From Candidatus Dormiibacterota bacterium (GTDB lineage Bacteria > Chloroflexota > Dormibacteria > CF-121), in assembly GCA_035544955.1 (NCBI GenBank), contig DASZZN010000029.1, forward strand, positions 1 through 64,000: DNA of 64,000 bases. Direction: 5' to 3'. Positions 1-8,672 of this stretch are shown here, in pieces. Under the pieces are notes generated by a model that saw nothing but the letters and a program-made list of their open reading frames with translations, was not told the DNA's origin and made no database searches. Positions within the stretch are counted from its first letter, which is position 1. Every line of letters starts with the position of its first letter. The position numbers were made by a program, and so were the translations under genes.

Positions 1-1
1 C

Positions 2-145
2 GTCTACATCGCGGTGGCGGCGGGGAGCGGAACGACCTACCTCGAGCCAGCCTTCCTGTTCACGGGAACCTTCACCCAGGGCGGGACGGATTTCGAAAAG
101 CGCGTCCTGGTCCCTGCGCTCGTCACCAGCGCGATTAAGTCATAG
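2..145 (+). CDS. C-terminal fragment of an unrecognised protein
   Basis: An open frame enters from the left edge and ends at TAG 143-145, giving 47 residues. The tail is moderately hydrophobic and mixed, ending in PALVTSAIKS. I see no domain and cannot tell the function. The first 25-bp repeat copy starts 15 bp after the stop, so this gene lies outside the repeat-bounded block that follows. Confidence 0.5.
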   Translation, partial: VYIAVAAGSGTTYLEPAFLFTGTFTQGGTDFEKRVLVPALVTSAIKS

Positions 146-160
146 GGTCCAGGTTCGATT

Positions 161-185
161 GTTCGAATAGTGTCCGCCACGGGCT
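161..185 (+). repeat. 25-bp repeat, copy 1
   Basis: The first of three direct copies (others at 1295 and 2729). The invariant core is AGTGTCCGCCACGGGCT, preceded by GTTCGA/T. It contains TAGTGT, which fits the TANNNT -10 form used elsewhere in this window. In copies 1 and 3 the outer TGTTCG is matched by CGAACA about 30 bp downstream, making a nested inverted repeat. Confidence 0.8.
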
Positions 186-215
186 ACTTAACCGAACACG
201 ATTCGAACCCCCTTC

Positions 216-1121
216 GTGGTTCGCAGATCTCGTCGAAGGGGTAACTCAGAACGTGGAATGATGAGACAAATGGCTATTTCGCGGGCAAATGCCTTTCTTG
301 TGAACACGATAGGACCCACCGGGACCCCCTTTCCGTTTCGTGTCCGGACCGAAGTCACGCCAGCGGGGATCTGGACGTTGTCTTTGGTTGCACTTGATGT
401 TTCAGACGTCGGTCCCTCCTGGGGAGACATCGCCCTGCCCTACACCTATGTATGGGACGTTGGCCACTACCAGTTCCGCCCAGGGAGCGACCGGTTACTT
501 CTCGACGCGGAGGAGATCGCGAGAACACGCGCTATCGAAGTGATGGGATACGAGATAGAGTGGGCCCGCACCCACCGGGGTCCAGCCCGCGAAGGGATTC
601 GCGACCTAATTCGGATTCGGAGTTCCGACCTCCCGCGGTTTGTTGAAGACCTGCACACGTATGACTTCGAGATGATCGACGCGAGCCACGAACTCTCCAA
701 GGCGGAACTCGACGAGCTCATGGTGATCGCCCATGCGCGAGAACCAAAAGCCGGGATGCTTGACCCTCTTACGTGGGCAAGCCTCTACGTGAGCAACCAT
801 GACGCGTGTTACATGTGGCAGGAGGCCCGGTCCAACGACCTCCTCCGGGCGACCGTCAGCCGCGCTTTAGTCAACTTCACGATAGCTTCGAGTCACACCG
901 ACCTCGAGGTGACGGCCCCGAATCCTAGGGTTCTAGACCACCTAATCGAGCCTGCCACCGCGTGGACGGCTCCTCAGGACATGGTCACTCTGTCGGAGGA
1001 CGCGATCAGATTGGCTGTATGTCGTGGCGACTGGAAGCTTGGCCAGAATCTCCCACGAGAAGCCGCTTATATGGTGCAGTACCGGTTCAAGGCCGGTACT
1101 TGGGAATGGCTAGCGGCCTGA
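216..1121 (+). CDS. Unrecognised protein of about 300 residues
   Basis: The frame opens with GTG at 216. ATG codons at 258, 261 and 270 are alternative starts; the third gives MAISRANAFLVNT, and none has a clear ribosome binding site. The protein looks soluble, with no signal peptide or membrane span. It has an aromatic-rich part (residues about 70-100, with VWDVGHYQF) and then a charged helical part. I do not recognise the family. The gene sits alone between repeat copies 1 and 2 like a cassette. An inverted repeat at 209-216/234-241 lies over the upstream start region and may affect which start is used. Confidence 0.6.
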   Translation: MVRRSRRRGNSERGMMRQMAISRANAFLVNTIGPTGTPFPFRVRTEVTPAGIWTLSLVALDVSDVGPSWGDIALPYTYVWDVGHYQFRPGSDRLLLDAEEIARTRAIEVMGYEIEWARTHRGPAREGIRDLIRIRSSDLPRFVEDLHTYDFEMIDASHELSKAELDELMVIAHAREPKAGMLDPLTWASLYVSNHDACYMWQEARSNDLLRATVSRALVNFTIASSHTDLEVTAPNPRVLDHLIEPATAWTAPQDMVTLSEDAIRLAVCRGDWKLGQNLPREAAYMVQYRFKAGTWEWLAA

Positions 1122-1294
1122 CCAAGAGTCAGACTCGTGGGTGGCGGAGCTCCGCCGGGAGCCGCAGGCTGGCAACTCCTAGTCCAGGTTGGCTCTGAGG
1201 ACGCGGCAGGAATGATGTGGGGAGATGGGTGCCGGCTGCGCGCGCCGCTAAAGGCCTGCCGGACTGGCATCTTGGGACCGGCCCAAATTCGTTT

Positions 1295-1319
1295 GTTCGA
1301 TTAGTGTCCGCCACGGGCT
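1295..1319 (+). repeat. 25-bp repeat, copy 2
   Basis: Differs from copy 1 by one base in 25 and is identical to copy 3. It lies between the stop of the 216-1121 gene and the stop of the minus-strand 1340-2722 gene. The downstream CGAACA arm found at copies 1 and 3 is degenerate here. Confidence 0.8.
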
Positions 1320-1339
1320 ACTCTTTAGGACGCTTCTAC

Positions 1340-2722
1340 TCACGAGGAGCTACAGAGCGCTTGGGCCCGCGCGAGCCATTGGTCGTCAGTGATCGGCTGA
1401 CGACCGGGGTCAAAGGGGCCCGGGGAGAGCTGATGCATGAGGTCTTGTGCGGCACTGATACCTCCATTTCGCTCAGCGCTAGCGAACGGGGCCTCTGCCA
1501 CCTGAGACTGACAAACCTCTGAGATGGAGCGAGTTGGTGCTGCCTGATCGAGAAGCCATTGTTCGAAGGCGGCATAAGGTTCATATGCGGGAAATCCAAA
1601 GCGATAAGTGAGTGCATAGGCGGCAGCTTGGCGAAACTGCTGAAGCCTCTGACCTGGTGTGTGGGAGAGCGACATCGAAATGGGCCATTGCCAGGCTGCA
1701 AGCGTGGTCGGCCGCGTAGAAACAGAATCGAACGTGATGACAAACGTAGCGGCATCAATCGGGAGTCCGGCGCGCCGAGCAAGAAGGTTGTATTCGGCCT
1801 GGTAACTGTTGACTTCCCCGACTACCTCGGAATGGCCGGTGGGCGCCACCAAGACGATGGATTGGGATGTGGCCCGAACAGAGGTGGCTGGACTATCGCT
1901 TGGCAGCGAGGCAGACTGCCAAGCGACGCCGCTCCCCATGAGGAGTGTCACCGCTGCAAGCGGTAGCAACGGGAGCACCAATGGCCAGCCCGATGACCGG
2001 AAATGCCAGAGCGCCAAGATCCCCATCACGAGCAAGCCAACCGTCAGCACAGACCCCGCCGCGCTCATCCAATTCCCGATGTCCTGGTAATACCGTGGTG
2101 CCGTCGCCAACGACACGGCGCTTGGCAATAAGGCTGCGGTCAGGCCCACGAGCGTTGAATTCCGAGTTGCGCTGCGTTCGGTTGATCGCAGTAACACGGC
2201 GAACGTGATCGGTACGAAGACCGCCGCGACGCTGATTGACAGTCCGGCAACGATGAGCAGCCCAAAATAGCTGGCAAGGCCATGGTAGCCAGGGCAGCAC
2301 GTATACGTCGATACCAGGTCAGCTCCAAGCAATAAACCGATGGCTGCGCAGACAACGCCGGTAACAATGGCGAACACCCGTAGTCCCGCGGCGACACCAG
2401 AACGTGGAGCAACCCGTTTGAGACTTTGCGTGGCGATAGCCGCGCCCCCGACAACGGCGGCTCCACCAACCGGAAAGGCCAGCCAGCGCAGGCCCTCGAG
2501 GAGGCTGGCAGTATGCCGTGGCAGCATCGAGAGGATGAGGAACCCGCCAGCATAGAGGAACGTAGAAAATGCGATCCGCGCGTCGTAACGGTTGTGGCGG
2601 TCGACCCTCACGGTGGACAAAACGGGACGGGCTAAGAAAGCTGCCGCTGCTGCTCCAGAACACCCTGCTGGCTTTGGCGGGGTGGCCTTCCTGTTGTCGC
2701 GTTTCTTACGCCTCCGGCCCAT
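1340..2722 (-). CDS. Unrecognised multi-pass membrane protein with C-terminal soluble domain
   Basis: 460 residues. A basic N-terminus (MGRRRKKRDNRK) is followed by about seven hydrophobic segments between residues 50 and 270. The C-terminal part of about 190 residues is predicted extracytoplasmic and contains FGFPAYEPYAAFEQWLLDQ; it somewhat resembles peptidase-like soluble domains but lacks an obvious HExxH. Function unknown. The ATG lies 6 bp from repeat copy 3 and the stop 20 bp from copy 2, so the gene exactly fills one repeat-bounded unit, in the opposite orientation to its neighbour. No Shine-Dalgarno sequence is visible. Confidence 0.6.
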   Translation of the reverse strand: MGRRRKKRDNRKATPPKPAGCSGAAAAAFLARPVLSTVRVDRHNRYDARIAFSTFLYAGGFLILSMLPRHTASLLEGLRWLAFPVGGAAVVGGAAIATQSLKRVAPRSGVAAGLRVFAIVTGVVCAAIGLLLGADLVSTYTCCPGYHGLASYFGLLIVAGLSISVAAVFVPITFAVLLRSTERSATRNSTLVGLTAALLPSAVSLATAPRYYQDIGNWMSAAGSVLTVGLLVMGILALWHFRSSGWPLVLPLLPLAAVTLLMGSGVAWQSASLPSDSPATSVRATSQSIVLVAPTGHSEVVGEVNSYQAEYNLLARRAGLPIDAATFVITFDSVSTRPTTLAAWQWPISMSLSHTPGQRLQQFRQAAAYALTYRFGFPAYEPYAAFEQWLLDQAAPTRSISEVCQSQVAEAPFASAERNGGISAAQDLMHQLSPGPFDPGRQPITDDQWLARAQALCSSS

Positions 2723-2728
2723 TCAAAT

Positions 2729-2753
2729 GTTCGATTAGTGTCCGCCACGGGCT
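2729..2753 (+). repeat. 25-bp repeat, copy 3
   Basis: Identical to copy 2 over 25 bp. CCGAACACG follows, as it does after copy 1, so the conserved module is about 45 bp in copies 1 and 3. It abuts the start of the minus-strand membrane protein and lies about 100 bp upstream of the plus-strand gene at 2856. Confidence 0.8.
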
Positions 2754-2855
2754 CCTCCACCGAACACGCTTGTACGCTAGTTCCGCCGCCGGCCGCGAAG
2801 GTAGCTGGCCACCCGGCGCGTTGAGACTGTGGCGACGGCTCCAGCTGCTTGAGGA

Positions 2856-3278
2856 ATGCCCTACCTGCTCTACCTGCTCTTCGTCGTACTCCTACCCGTG
2901 GTCAGCACCGGGGGTGCGGTTGCCCTCCTGGCCGGAGCGTTCGGGCGGGGTACGCAAGCCTCCCTGTTCAGTGTCCTGAGCGCGGTCGGCCTCCTCCTGG
3001 CCGCGGGCCTGTTGATTTTTGTAACGGCGACCGGATCTGGCTACTCAAGCGTAATGGCTTTCGAGGAGTTGATCGTCGCTTCGGCCGCGGCGCTGGTAGG
3101 TTCGGGCGTCTTGATTTTGAAGCCACCCGCGGCTCGCCGGCTCGCGGCCGTTCTCCTCGTTACGGCGTACCCGCTTGTGCTTTTCGGGCTCGGATGGGCC
3201 GGGAGCCTTCTCTCGTCCGGCGCGACGTGCTGGGTGGTAGTCAAGGCCGCGCGAGCTGCCGCCGGCTGGTTCACCTGA
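2856..3278 (+). CDS. Small integral membrane protein
   Basis: 140 residues, almost entirely hydrophobic, with four likely membrane spans (about residues 3-27, 37-58, 68-87 and 98-118) separated by short Gly/Arg turns. GAGG directly abuts the ATG, which is too close for a normal ribosome binding site, so the start is uncertain. No known family is recognised. It is followed by a strong inverted repeat shared with the convergent sialidase-like gene. Confidence 0.55.
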   Translation: MPYLLYLLFVVLLPVVSTGGAVALLAGAFGRGTQASLFSVLSAVGLLLAAGLLIFVTATGSGYSSVMAFEELIVASAAALVGSGVLILKPPAARRLAAVLLVTAYPLVLFGLGWAGSLLSSGATCWVVVKAARAAAGWFT

Positions 3279-3380
3279 CGCGTCTCGGCCTAGAAGAAGG
3301 GTGGTCCAAGACGCGACCCTGCTGCTTTCGGAACTCAGCCGCGACCCGTCACTGCCCGCCGCACGAGCCCTCGATACTGG

Positions 3381-3407
3381 GGAGGAGGAGCGACTCGCTC
3401 CTCCTCC
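3381..3407. terminator. Bidirectional hairpin terminator
   Basis: Perfect 13-bp inverted repeat, 3381-3393 (GGAGGAGGAGCGA) with 3395-3407, separated by one base. It lies between two convergent genes ending at 3278 and 3417. There is no T tract, so the terminator role is inferred from position and stem strength. Confidence 0.55.
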
Positions 3408-3416
3408 GCTTGAGCG

Positions 3417-5141
3417 CTACTGCCCGTCGCCTGGACTGAGCCTAGACGAGAACGGTTGCGGTAGTCCGAGTCGGCCATCCGACCACGCGACGTACAAAGT
3501 CTGGTCCGTGTAGGGCGAATTCGGCGTCGCGAGTACATAGTTATCGGTGTAGTCGCCGAAGTTGGGGATGATGTTTGACGAAACGTTGAGCCATCCCGTT
3601 GGCTCGGTCGTAACGCGCACGTTTCGGGGGATGTCCTCGGTGCGCGGATCAAAGCTCACGGCCGCCATGACGTCAGTCAGCGCCCCCGGCTCTCGCTGCT
3701 GGTACCAGGTCACGTTCAGCTTGCCGTCCGCATCAGCGTTTCGAAGGGCCGGCAGGATGTTCCACGTCGATCCCGGATCCGCGTTCAGGCGGATGGGAGC
3801 GTCCTGCACCGGCTTCAGGCTGACGAGGTTGAAACTCTGGAGCAGGATATCGGCGGTCGGGATGCGGCGCGCGTCATTCCAGGCAATGCTGACCGTCCCC
3901 GCCGGCTGGCTGACCGCGATCCTGGGGAAGTCCTGAATCCCCGGGGATGGGAATTGCGGGACACGATTGTAACCGGGCACGATCGCGAGATCGATCGAAA
4001 TGATATTGACGGCCTGCTGCTTGGGGGTGGTCCCGCACGGCGACACCGGCTGCACGAGAAGGCAGGCAAACGGCACGTAGGCCACCTTGTTCTGTACGGG
4101 CAGCGTCTAGCAATCCGTCGGGCCCCATGGCGGTCCGAGGTTCGTCTGCAGGTTGTATTCCCAGGCTACGTAGACATCTCCGCTACCAACATGCACCGCT
4201 GGGTACGACCCCTCGTTCTGGCACAGCTGGCCGGGCTGAACTACGAAGTACGGCGTGGGCGATCCCCCGGGTGAGCAAACCGGAGTTCCGGGACTGCTGA
4301 TGTCACAGGCCGCCAGCTCGATCTGGCCCTGGAAATTTGGAGAGGCCGGGTCTCCGTTGTAGCGGGTATAGCTAGCGTAGAGGCGGCTGCGGCTCGGGTC
4401 AATCGACAGGAATTCCTTGTCAAGGAAGTCACCCGGACCACCGGCTGCTACGAGGACAGGTGGCTTGCAGGCGAGGATGTTTCCCGTGGCAGCGCACGCG
4501 TTGACAGCTACGTTCGACTGGCCGGTCACGACACTGATGTAAAGGCTGCTGACATAGAAGTAGGTGGTGCCCCCTCGTTGCCAGCTTTCTACGCTGGGGT
4601 CGCCGAAGAGCCGGTATCCGGTCGTGCAATCGTTCGGGAGCCCGCCCATGTCGGTGAACGAGCGGCCGCCGTCGGCTGAGAAGCCGTAACCAGTGACCTC
4701 CTCTTTAAAGGGCGGTGAATACGAAAGACCGCAGGGGGCCAAAAAACCCGTCACATCGTTCCACGCGTCGACCACGTAGGGGCCGGTCGCGGCAATCGAT
4801 GTTTCGGCCTGGCCGTATGCCTGGGCCCCTGGTGGCACCGCGAACTGGTCCTCCTGAGGATTGGCCGCATTGACATTCTTGCCAAACTGCCGTGGCGCAC
4901 CCTCCTCGTTGTGCTCCGGTTGCGTCTTCGCCGCTGACGTCGCGGCCTTCGGCCGTGGAACACCGGCCTGCTGGCTCGCCTTGAAGTCGCAGTAAATGCG
5001 AGCGCCGGCCGAGGCGGCCACGTGGCCGATTCGGGCGCAGAAATCGTTGCTCGCTAAAGCCGGCGCTGTCGTGGCCGCGCTGAGCGGCAGCAAGACTAGT
5101 CCGACGATCCCACCCGCAGCAAAACGGCGCCAATTTCCCAT
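3417..5141 (-). pseudogene. Secreted sialidase/BNR-repeat-like protein split by an in-frame TAG
   Basis: Two open stretches, 4107-5141 and 3417-4106, lie in the same reading frame and are separated only by TAG at 4109-4107. The intact product would be about 574 residues. It has a signal peptide and an Asp-box-like motif (SADGGRSF), and the second part has further beta-propeller-type strands (VSIAWNDAR, LYVAWSDGR), as in BNR/sialidase-fold secreted proteins. The start at 5141 is preferred over ATG 5147: GGAGGG at 5154-5149 is 7 nt from the former and only 1 nt from the latter. The homology of both halves argues for a recent nonsense mutation, a sequencing error or readthrough; the second half lacks its own convincing start. 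Confidence 0.7.
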
Positions 5142-5178
5142 CCCCATTCCCTCCTGGTCAGCCGAATCCTCCCGACGA

Positions 5179-5191
5179 CTTATCCAATAAG
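5179..5191. promoter_or_regulatory. Palindrome upstream of the sialidase-like gene
   Basis: CTTATCCAATAAG is a perfect 5-bp-arm palindrome with a 3-bp centre, 38 bp upstream of the start at 5141. It sits where a promoter would lie and could be an operator. Inference only. The rest of 5142-5437 shows no gene. Confidence 0.3.
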
Positions 5192-5348
5192 CTAACGCCG
5201 CCTTAGCGTCCAGTCAACCGACCGTGCACTCTGCCCAATCCTGTGGGGACTCGGCAGACGCCGCAGCTATGCTTCCTTCGCCGTAAGCACGAGCTAGGCT
5301 TCCGACTGGATGGCCGCCGTGCTGCTTGAATTTGCGCGCACCGAGACG

Positions 5349-5389
5349 GGGCCCGCCTAACTGAGCAGCGCGATGGAGTCTGCGGGCCC
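5349..5389 (+). other. Inverted repeat in the leader of the permease operon
   Basis: GGGCCCGC at 5349-5356 pairs perfectly with GCGGGCCC at 5382-5389, leaving a 25-nt loop. It lies about 50 bp upstream of the first permease gene and could be a leader structure or the terminator of an unseen upstream RNA. No T tract follows. Confidence 0.3.
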
Positions 5390-5437
5390 GGACCTAATCT
5401 CGACCTAACAATTGGATGCAATGGTGGGATCGTAGGC

Positions 5438-6382
5438 ATGCTCTGGCTGAACCTGAGCCTTATCGCACTGATCGTCAGCCTGGCCGTGGCCATCGTTTTC
5501 GCGCGCTGGCCGCAGTTGTGGGCATCCGCGCGGATCGTCGCGCTGTTCGCCTTTCAGCTGAGTGGCATTCTCCTGGTGACCTGGCTACTGGTCGCCGTCG
5601 TCCAGCCTCCGGTGCTACCGGGCCGGGTGCGTGCCGGACCGACCAACGTAGGCGGCGATTGGCATCAGGTGCTCAGCGTCGTGTTGATTGCCGCGGAGCG
5701 CAGCTTCGCGCTGATCGCCGTCGCGATCGCCGCGGGCACGGTTGCCGGCCTCGGCGCAACCTTCGCCATCACGGTCTTGCGCAGCCGGCGGCTCCTCGCG
5801 ATCGCGCCCCTGGTGACGGTCTTGTGGGTCGTCCCCACCTTCCTGTTCGCCATCCTGGCCCAGGAGATTCAGTTCCTGCTTTATAACTCGCTGGACCTGC
5901 GGGTGAGCGGGGGGTATGGCGAGGTGTCCATCGGACAGATTTTCTGGTCGGCTCTTGTGCTGGGCGTGCGCCCGGCAGCCTACATCTTCCGGCAGACCCG
6001 CGTCGCCCTAGACCAGGAGAGCACCATGGATCACGTGCGTGCCGCACAGGCGCGCGGGTTGCCCTGGCGAGTAGTCGCGCTGCGCTACATCATCCGGCCG
6101 ACCGCGCCGACGCTGGTGGGGACCTGGGTCAGCTCGGTGCGATTGATGATCGGCTCCCTGCCGCTCGTCGAGTTTTTCTTCGCCTACCCGGGACTGGGCT
6201 ACACGCTCTTGCTCTCGCTCGGGATCGCGCCCGGCACTCAAGCGCCTGCCCCCAACGCGGACCTTGCCATCGCCCTCGTCGTCGCCATGGCCGGCCTGCT
6301 CGTCCTGCTCGAGTCGGCGGCATCCCTGCTGCAGGGCTGGCTCGACCCCCGCATCCGCGACCTTCGCCTCGAGCAAGCATGA
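5438..6382 (+). CDS. ABC transporter permease, DppB/OppB-type
   Basis: 314 residues with about six membrane spans and a BPD_transp_1 domain. The cytoplasmic EAA loop (about residues 200-225; RAAQARGLPWRVVALRYIIRP) carries the AxxxG...P pattern that docks on the ATPase. A periplasmic-side segment near residues 65-80 follows the second span. The family imports peptides, nickel or similar solutes. The next permease starts inside this stop codon (ATGA). Unusually, no ATPase or classical solute-binding protein is adjacent, so the partner ATPase must lie elsewhere. Substrate unknown. Confidence 0.85.
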   Translation: MLWLNLSLIALIVSLAVAIVFARWPQLWASARIVALFAFQLSGILLVTWLLVAVVQPPVLPGRVRAGPTNVGGDWHQVLSVVLIAAERSFALIAVAIAAGTVAGLGATFAITVLRSRRLLAIAPLVTVLWVVPTFLFAILAQEIQFLLYNSLDLRVSGGYGEVSIGQIFWSALVLGVRPAAYIFRQTRVALDQESTMDHVRAAQARGLPWRVVALRYIIRPTAPTLVGTWVSSVRLMIGSLPLVEFFFAYPGLGYTLLLSLGIAPGTQAPAPNADLAIALVVAMAGLLVLLESAASLLQGWLDPRIRDLRLEQA

Positions 6383-7317
6383 GACGGGCCGCGGCGGTGG
6401 CTGGCGTCGCGATCCTGGTCGCCCTGGGAGCCCTGCTCGCCTATGGCTTGCTGCAACCACTTATGTGGTCGACCACCATCTGGGTCTTCGGCGTCGGGCA
6501 CGGCACGCATGCCGTCTTTCTGCCACCGTTCCACGCATTCAGCACGATCGACGTCTTCGACGCCGACAACAACGTGCATGGCACCCACTTCTATCTGCTG
6601 GGCTCGGACGACGGCGGGCGCGACCTGGTGGCGTTGACCGCGCGCGGCGCGCTGCCCTCCCTGACGCTGGTCGGGCTGGTTGTGATCGCTCGCGTGCTCA
6701 TCGGGGCCCTCGCCGGCCTCGCCATGGGGCTCGGCTATGGTCCGGTGCGCCGGCTGAGCCGGGGCATGAGCCGCTGGGTGATCGGGTTCCCATACCTGGC
6801 GCTGGCCATCATCGTCATCCACGCACTGAGCCCGCGCAACCGCCTGCTCGCGTTCGTGATCGGCATGGCCGTGGTCGGATGGCGCGATGTCGCCGAAGTG
6901 GTTGCCGAGCGGATCGAGCATGTGCGCTCGCAGCCGTTCGCCATGAGCGCCCGGGCACTCGGCACGCACGGACTGACGTTCTTCCGCATCCACGTGCTGC
7001 CCCACCTGCGGCCTGCGCTGGCGGTGGAGCTACCATTTCAGGCCAGCGCGGTGCTCGTCCTGCTCGCGGAGCTGGGCTACCTGAAGGTGTTCATCGGCGG
7101 CGTTATCACCCTCGCCGAAGGCGAGCGGGGTGACCAGCCCCTCCAATTGCTCACGCAGCCGGAGATCGGCCAAATGCTCTCCGACTCGTACCGGTACATC
7201 ATCCACAATCAGTTCCTGCCGGTCCTGGTACCGGCGCTGGCCATCGTACTGGCTGCCCTCGCGTTTGAGCTGATCGGCACCGGGCTGCGGTCGCAGATCG
7301 ACCAGAGCGTCCGATGA
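6379..7317 (+). CDS. ABC transporter permease, DppC/OppC-type
   Basis: 312 residues. One N-terminal span is followed by an extracytoplasmic stretch (about residues 30-85) and then a BPD_transp_1 core. The EAA loop is SARALGTHGLTFFRIHVLPH near residues 194-213. It overlaps the preceding permease by 4 nt and the following Kelch lipoprotein by 4 nt, so the three are very likely translated in a coupled fashion and act together. It should form the heterodimeric channel with the upstream permease. Confidence 0.85.
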   Translation: MRRAAAVAGVAILVALGALLAYGLLQPLMWSTTIWVFGVGHGTHAVFLPPFHAFSTIDVFDADNNVHGTHFYLLGSDDGGRDLVALTARGALPSLTLVGLVVIARVLIGALAGLAMGLGYGPVRRLSRGMSRWVIGFPYLALAIIVIHALSPRNRLLAFVIGMAVVGWRDVAEVVAERIEHVRSQPFAMSARALGTHGLTFFRIHVLPHLRPALAVELPFQASAVLVLLAELGYLKVFIGGVITLAEGERGDQPLQLLTQPEIGQMLSDSYRYIIHNQFLPVLVPALAIVLAALAFELIGTGLRSQIDQSVR

Positions 7318-8651
7318 ACCGAACCCTCAAGCTCATGACGGCAGTCGCCGCGTGGCCGATCCTGCTCGGCGCCTGCGCGCTACCCTTTGTGACGCCGGAC
7401 GCCTCTGGCACAGAGGGCAAGCCCATCGGAGCCTTTGGACCCGAAGCCAAGACGGCGGCCAACAACCTGGGCCTCGTTTTCGCCCTCCTGCCCGACGACC
7501 GAGTGCTGGCGACAGGTGGCTCCGCCTCTCGCGGCTCTTTGGACGACGCGGAGGTGTACGAGGCGCAGCGCAACACCTGGTCGGTCCTTCCCAGCATGCC
7601 CGAGGCACGCAACCAGCACACCGCGACGGCGCTGCTGGACGGCTCGGTCCTCGTGGCGGGCGGCACCTCGGCAACGGGCGACGTCCTCGCGACGGCAGCG
7701 CTCTTTCACGCCAACGGGACCTGGACGCCAACCGGGCCGATGAGTCAGCCGCGGTGGGGGCATACCGCGCTGCGGCTGAACGACGGGCGTGTCCTGATCA
7801 TCGGCGGATGGGCGAGAGCCTATCCAGGGCCCGGCGTCGCTCCCGACGCCACCGTCGACCTTTTCGATCCAGCAACTCAGCGCTTCACGCCGGTCGCTCC
7901 AGCGCCTGCCGTGCTATGGGGGACGATGTTTGCGACCCTCCCTGACGGCCGGGTGCTGATGGCGGGCGGTGAGGATCCGACGAATGGCTCGAACTCGAAG
8001 GCCTGGCTTTACGATCCGAAGACGAACGTGTGGTCGTCGGCCCGGCCAATGCCCGGATCGCGCAGCTACGGAGTCACCGCTACCCTCGCGAATGGCAAGG
8101 TGCTGGTGGCCGGCGGCAATCAGATGCAGCCCCAGCCGGCCGCGCAGCCTCCAACACCATTGAGCGGCGCGATCCTTTATGACCCAGCCCACAATTCGTG
8201 GTCGAAGATCGCAGATGCACCGACCGCGATCAGTCAAGGGTTTGGCGGAGCCATCGTTCTGCGCGACGGCCGTGCTCTCGCCTTCGCGGTGGACTTTTCG
8301 GGAGGTGCCGCAGGGGATGTCTCTGCCATCTTCTATGACCCGGCGACAGGCACATGGTCGACGGGTTCGCCCCTTTCGGTCACGTCTTCGAACGGAGGGA
8401 CCTTTCCGATCGTCCTGCAATCCGGCAAGGTGCTGGTCGTCCTTGGATCCACGAGCGTGCTCTTCGATCCCGAGCGGACGGCGCCAGGCCCGCCCCGGGC
8501 GCCCGTCCACCCGCTCGCGTCGCCGCAGTTGACGCCCTGGCTCCTCCTGGCCGCGGCCCTGCTCGTTCTCATCCTCGGTGCGCAGTACGGCCAGGCACAA
8601 TTTCGCGGCCGAAGGCGGCCCGACGCTTCGCCGAAGGGGTTGGCTGAGTAG
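7314..8651 (+). CDS. Kelch-repeat lipoprotein with C-terminal membrane anchor
   Basis: 445 residues. The signal peptide ends in a lipobox (ILLGAC, Cys22), so the protein is probably lipidated outside the membrane. Five or six Kelch motifs follow (for example GSVLVAGG, GRVLIIGG, GRVLMAGG, GKVLVAGG), predicted to form a beta-propeller. A hydrophobic segment near residues 403-421 and an RGRRRP tail give a second anchor. The ATGA overlap with the permease gene and the lack of a solute-binding protein nearby suggest it serves as an accessory or receptor for the permease pair; that role is inference. Confidence 0.8.
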   Translation: MNRTLKLMTAVAAWPILLGACALPFVTPDASGTEGKPIGAFGPEAKTAANNLGLVFALLPDDRVLATGGSASRGSLDDAEVYEAQRNTWSVLPSMPEARNQHTATALLDGSVLVAGGTSATGDVLATAALFHANGTWTPTGPMSQPRWGHTALRLNDGRVLIIGGWARAYPGPGVAPDATVDLFDPATQRFTPVAPAPAVLWGTMFATLPDGRVLMAGGEDPTNGSNSKAWLYDPKTNVWSSARPMPGSRSYGVTATLANGKVLVAGGNQMQPQPAAQPPTPLSGAILYDPAHNSWSKIADAPTAISQGFGGAIVLRDGRALAFAVDFSGGAAGDVSAIFYDPATGTWSTGSPLSVTSSNGGTFPIVLQSGKVLVVLGSTSVLFDPERTAPGPPRAPVHPLASPQLTPWLLLAAALLVLILGAQYGQAQFRGRRRPDASPKGLAE

Positions 8652-8672
8652 CGTCGCGCCGGGATCGCTGGT

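Noticed and set aside
186-241. tRNA-like segment (GATTCGAACC resembles a reversed T loop)
   Set aside because: No matching T stem, anticodon or acceptor arms could be built on either strand; only an 8-bp inverted repeat is present.
161-2753. Integron attC array
   Set aside because: The repeat lacks RYYYAAC/GTTRRRY boxes in attC order, genes lie in both orientations, and no integrase is seen.
6264-7133. Long Arg/Pro-rich plus-strand frame over the permease genes
   Set aside because: A GC-rich shadow of the two permeases, with no domain.
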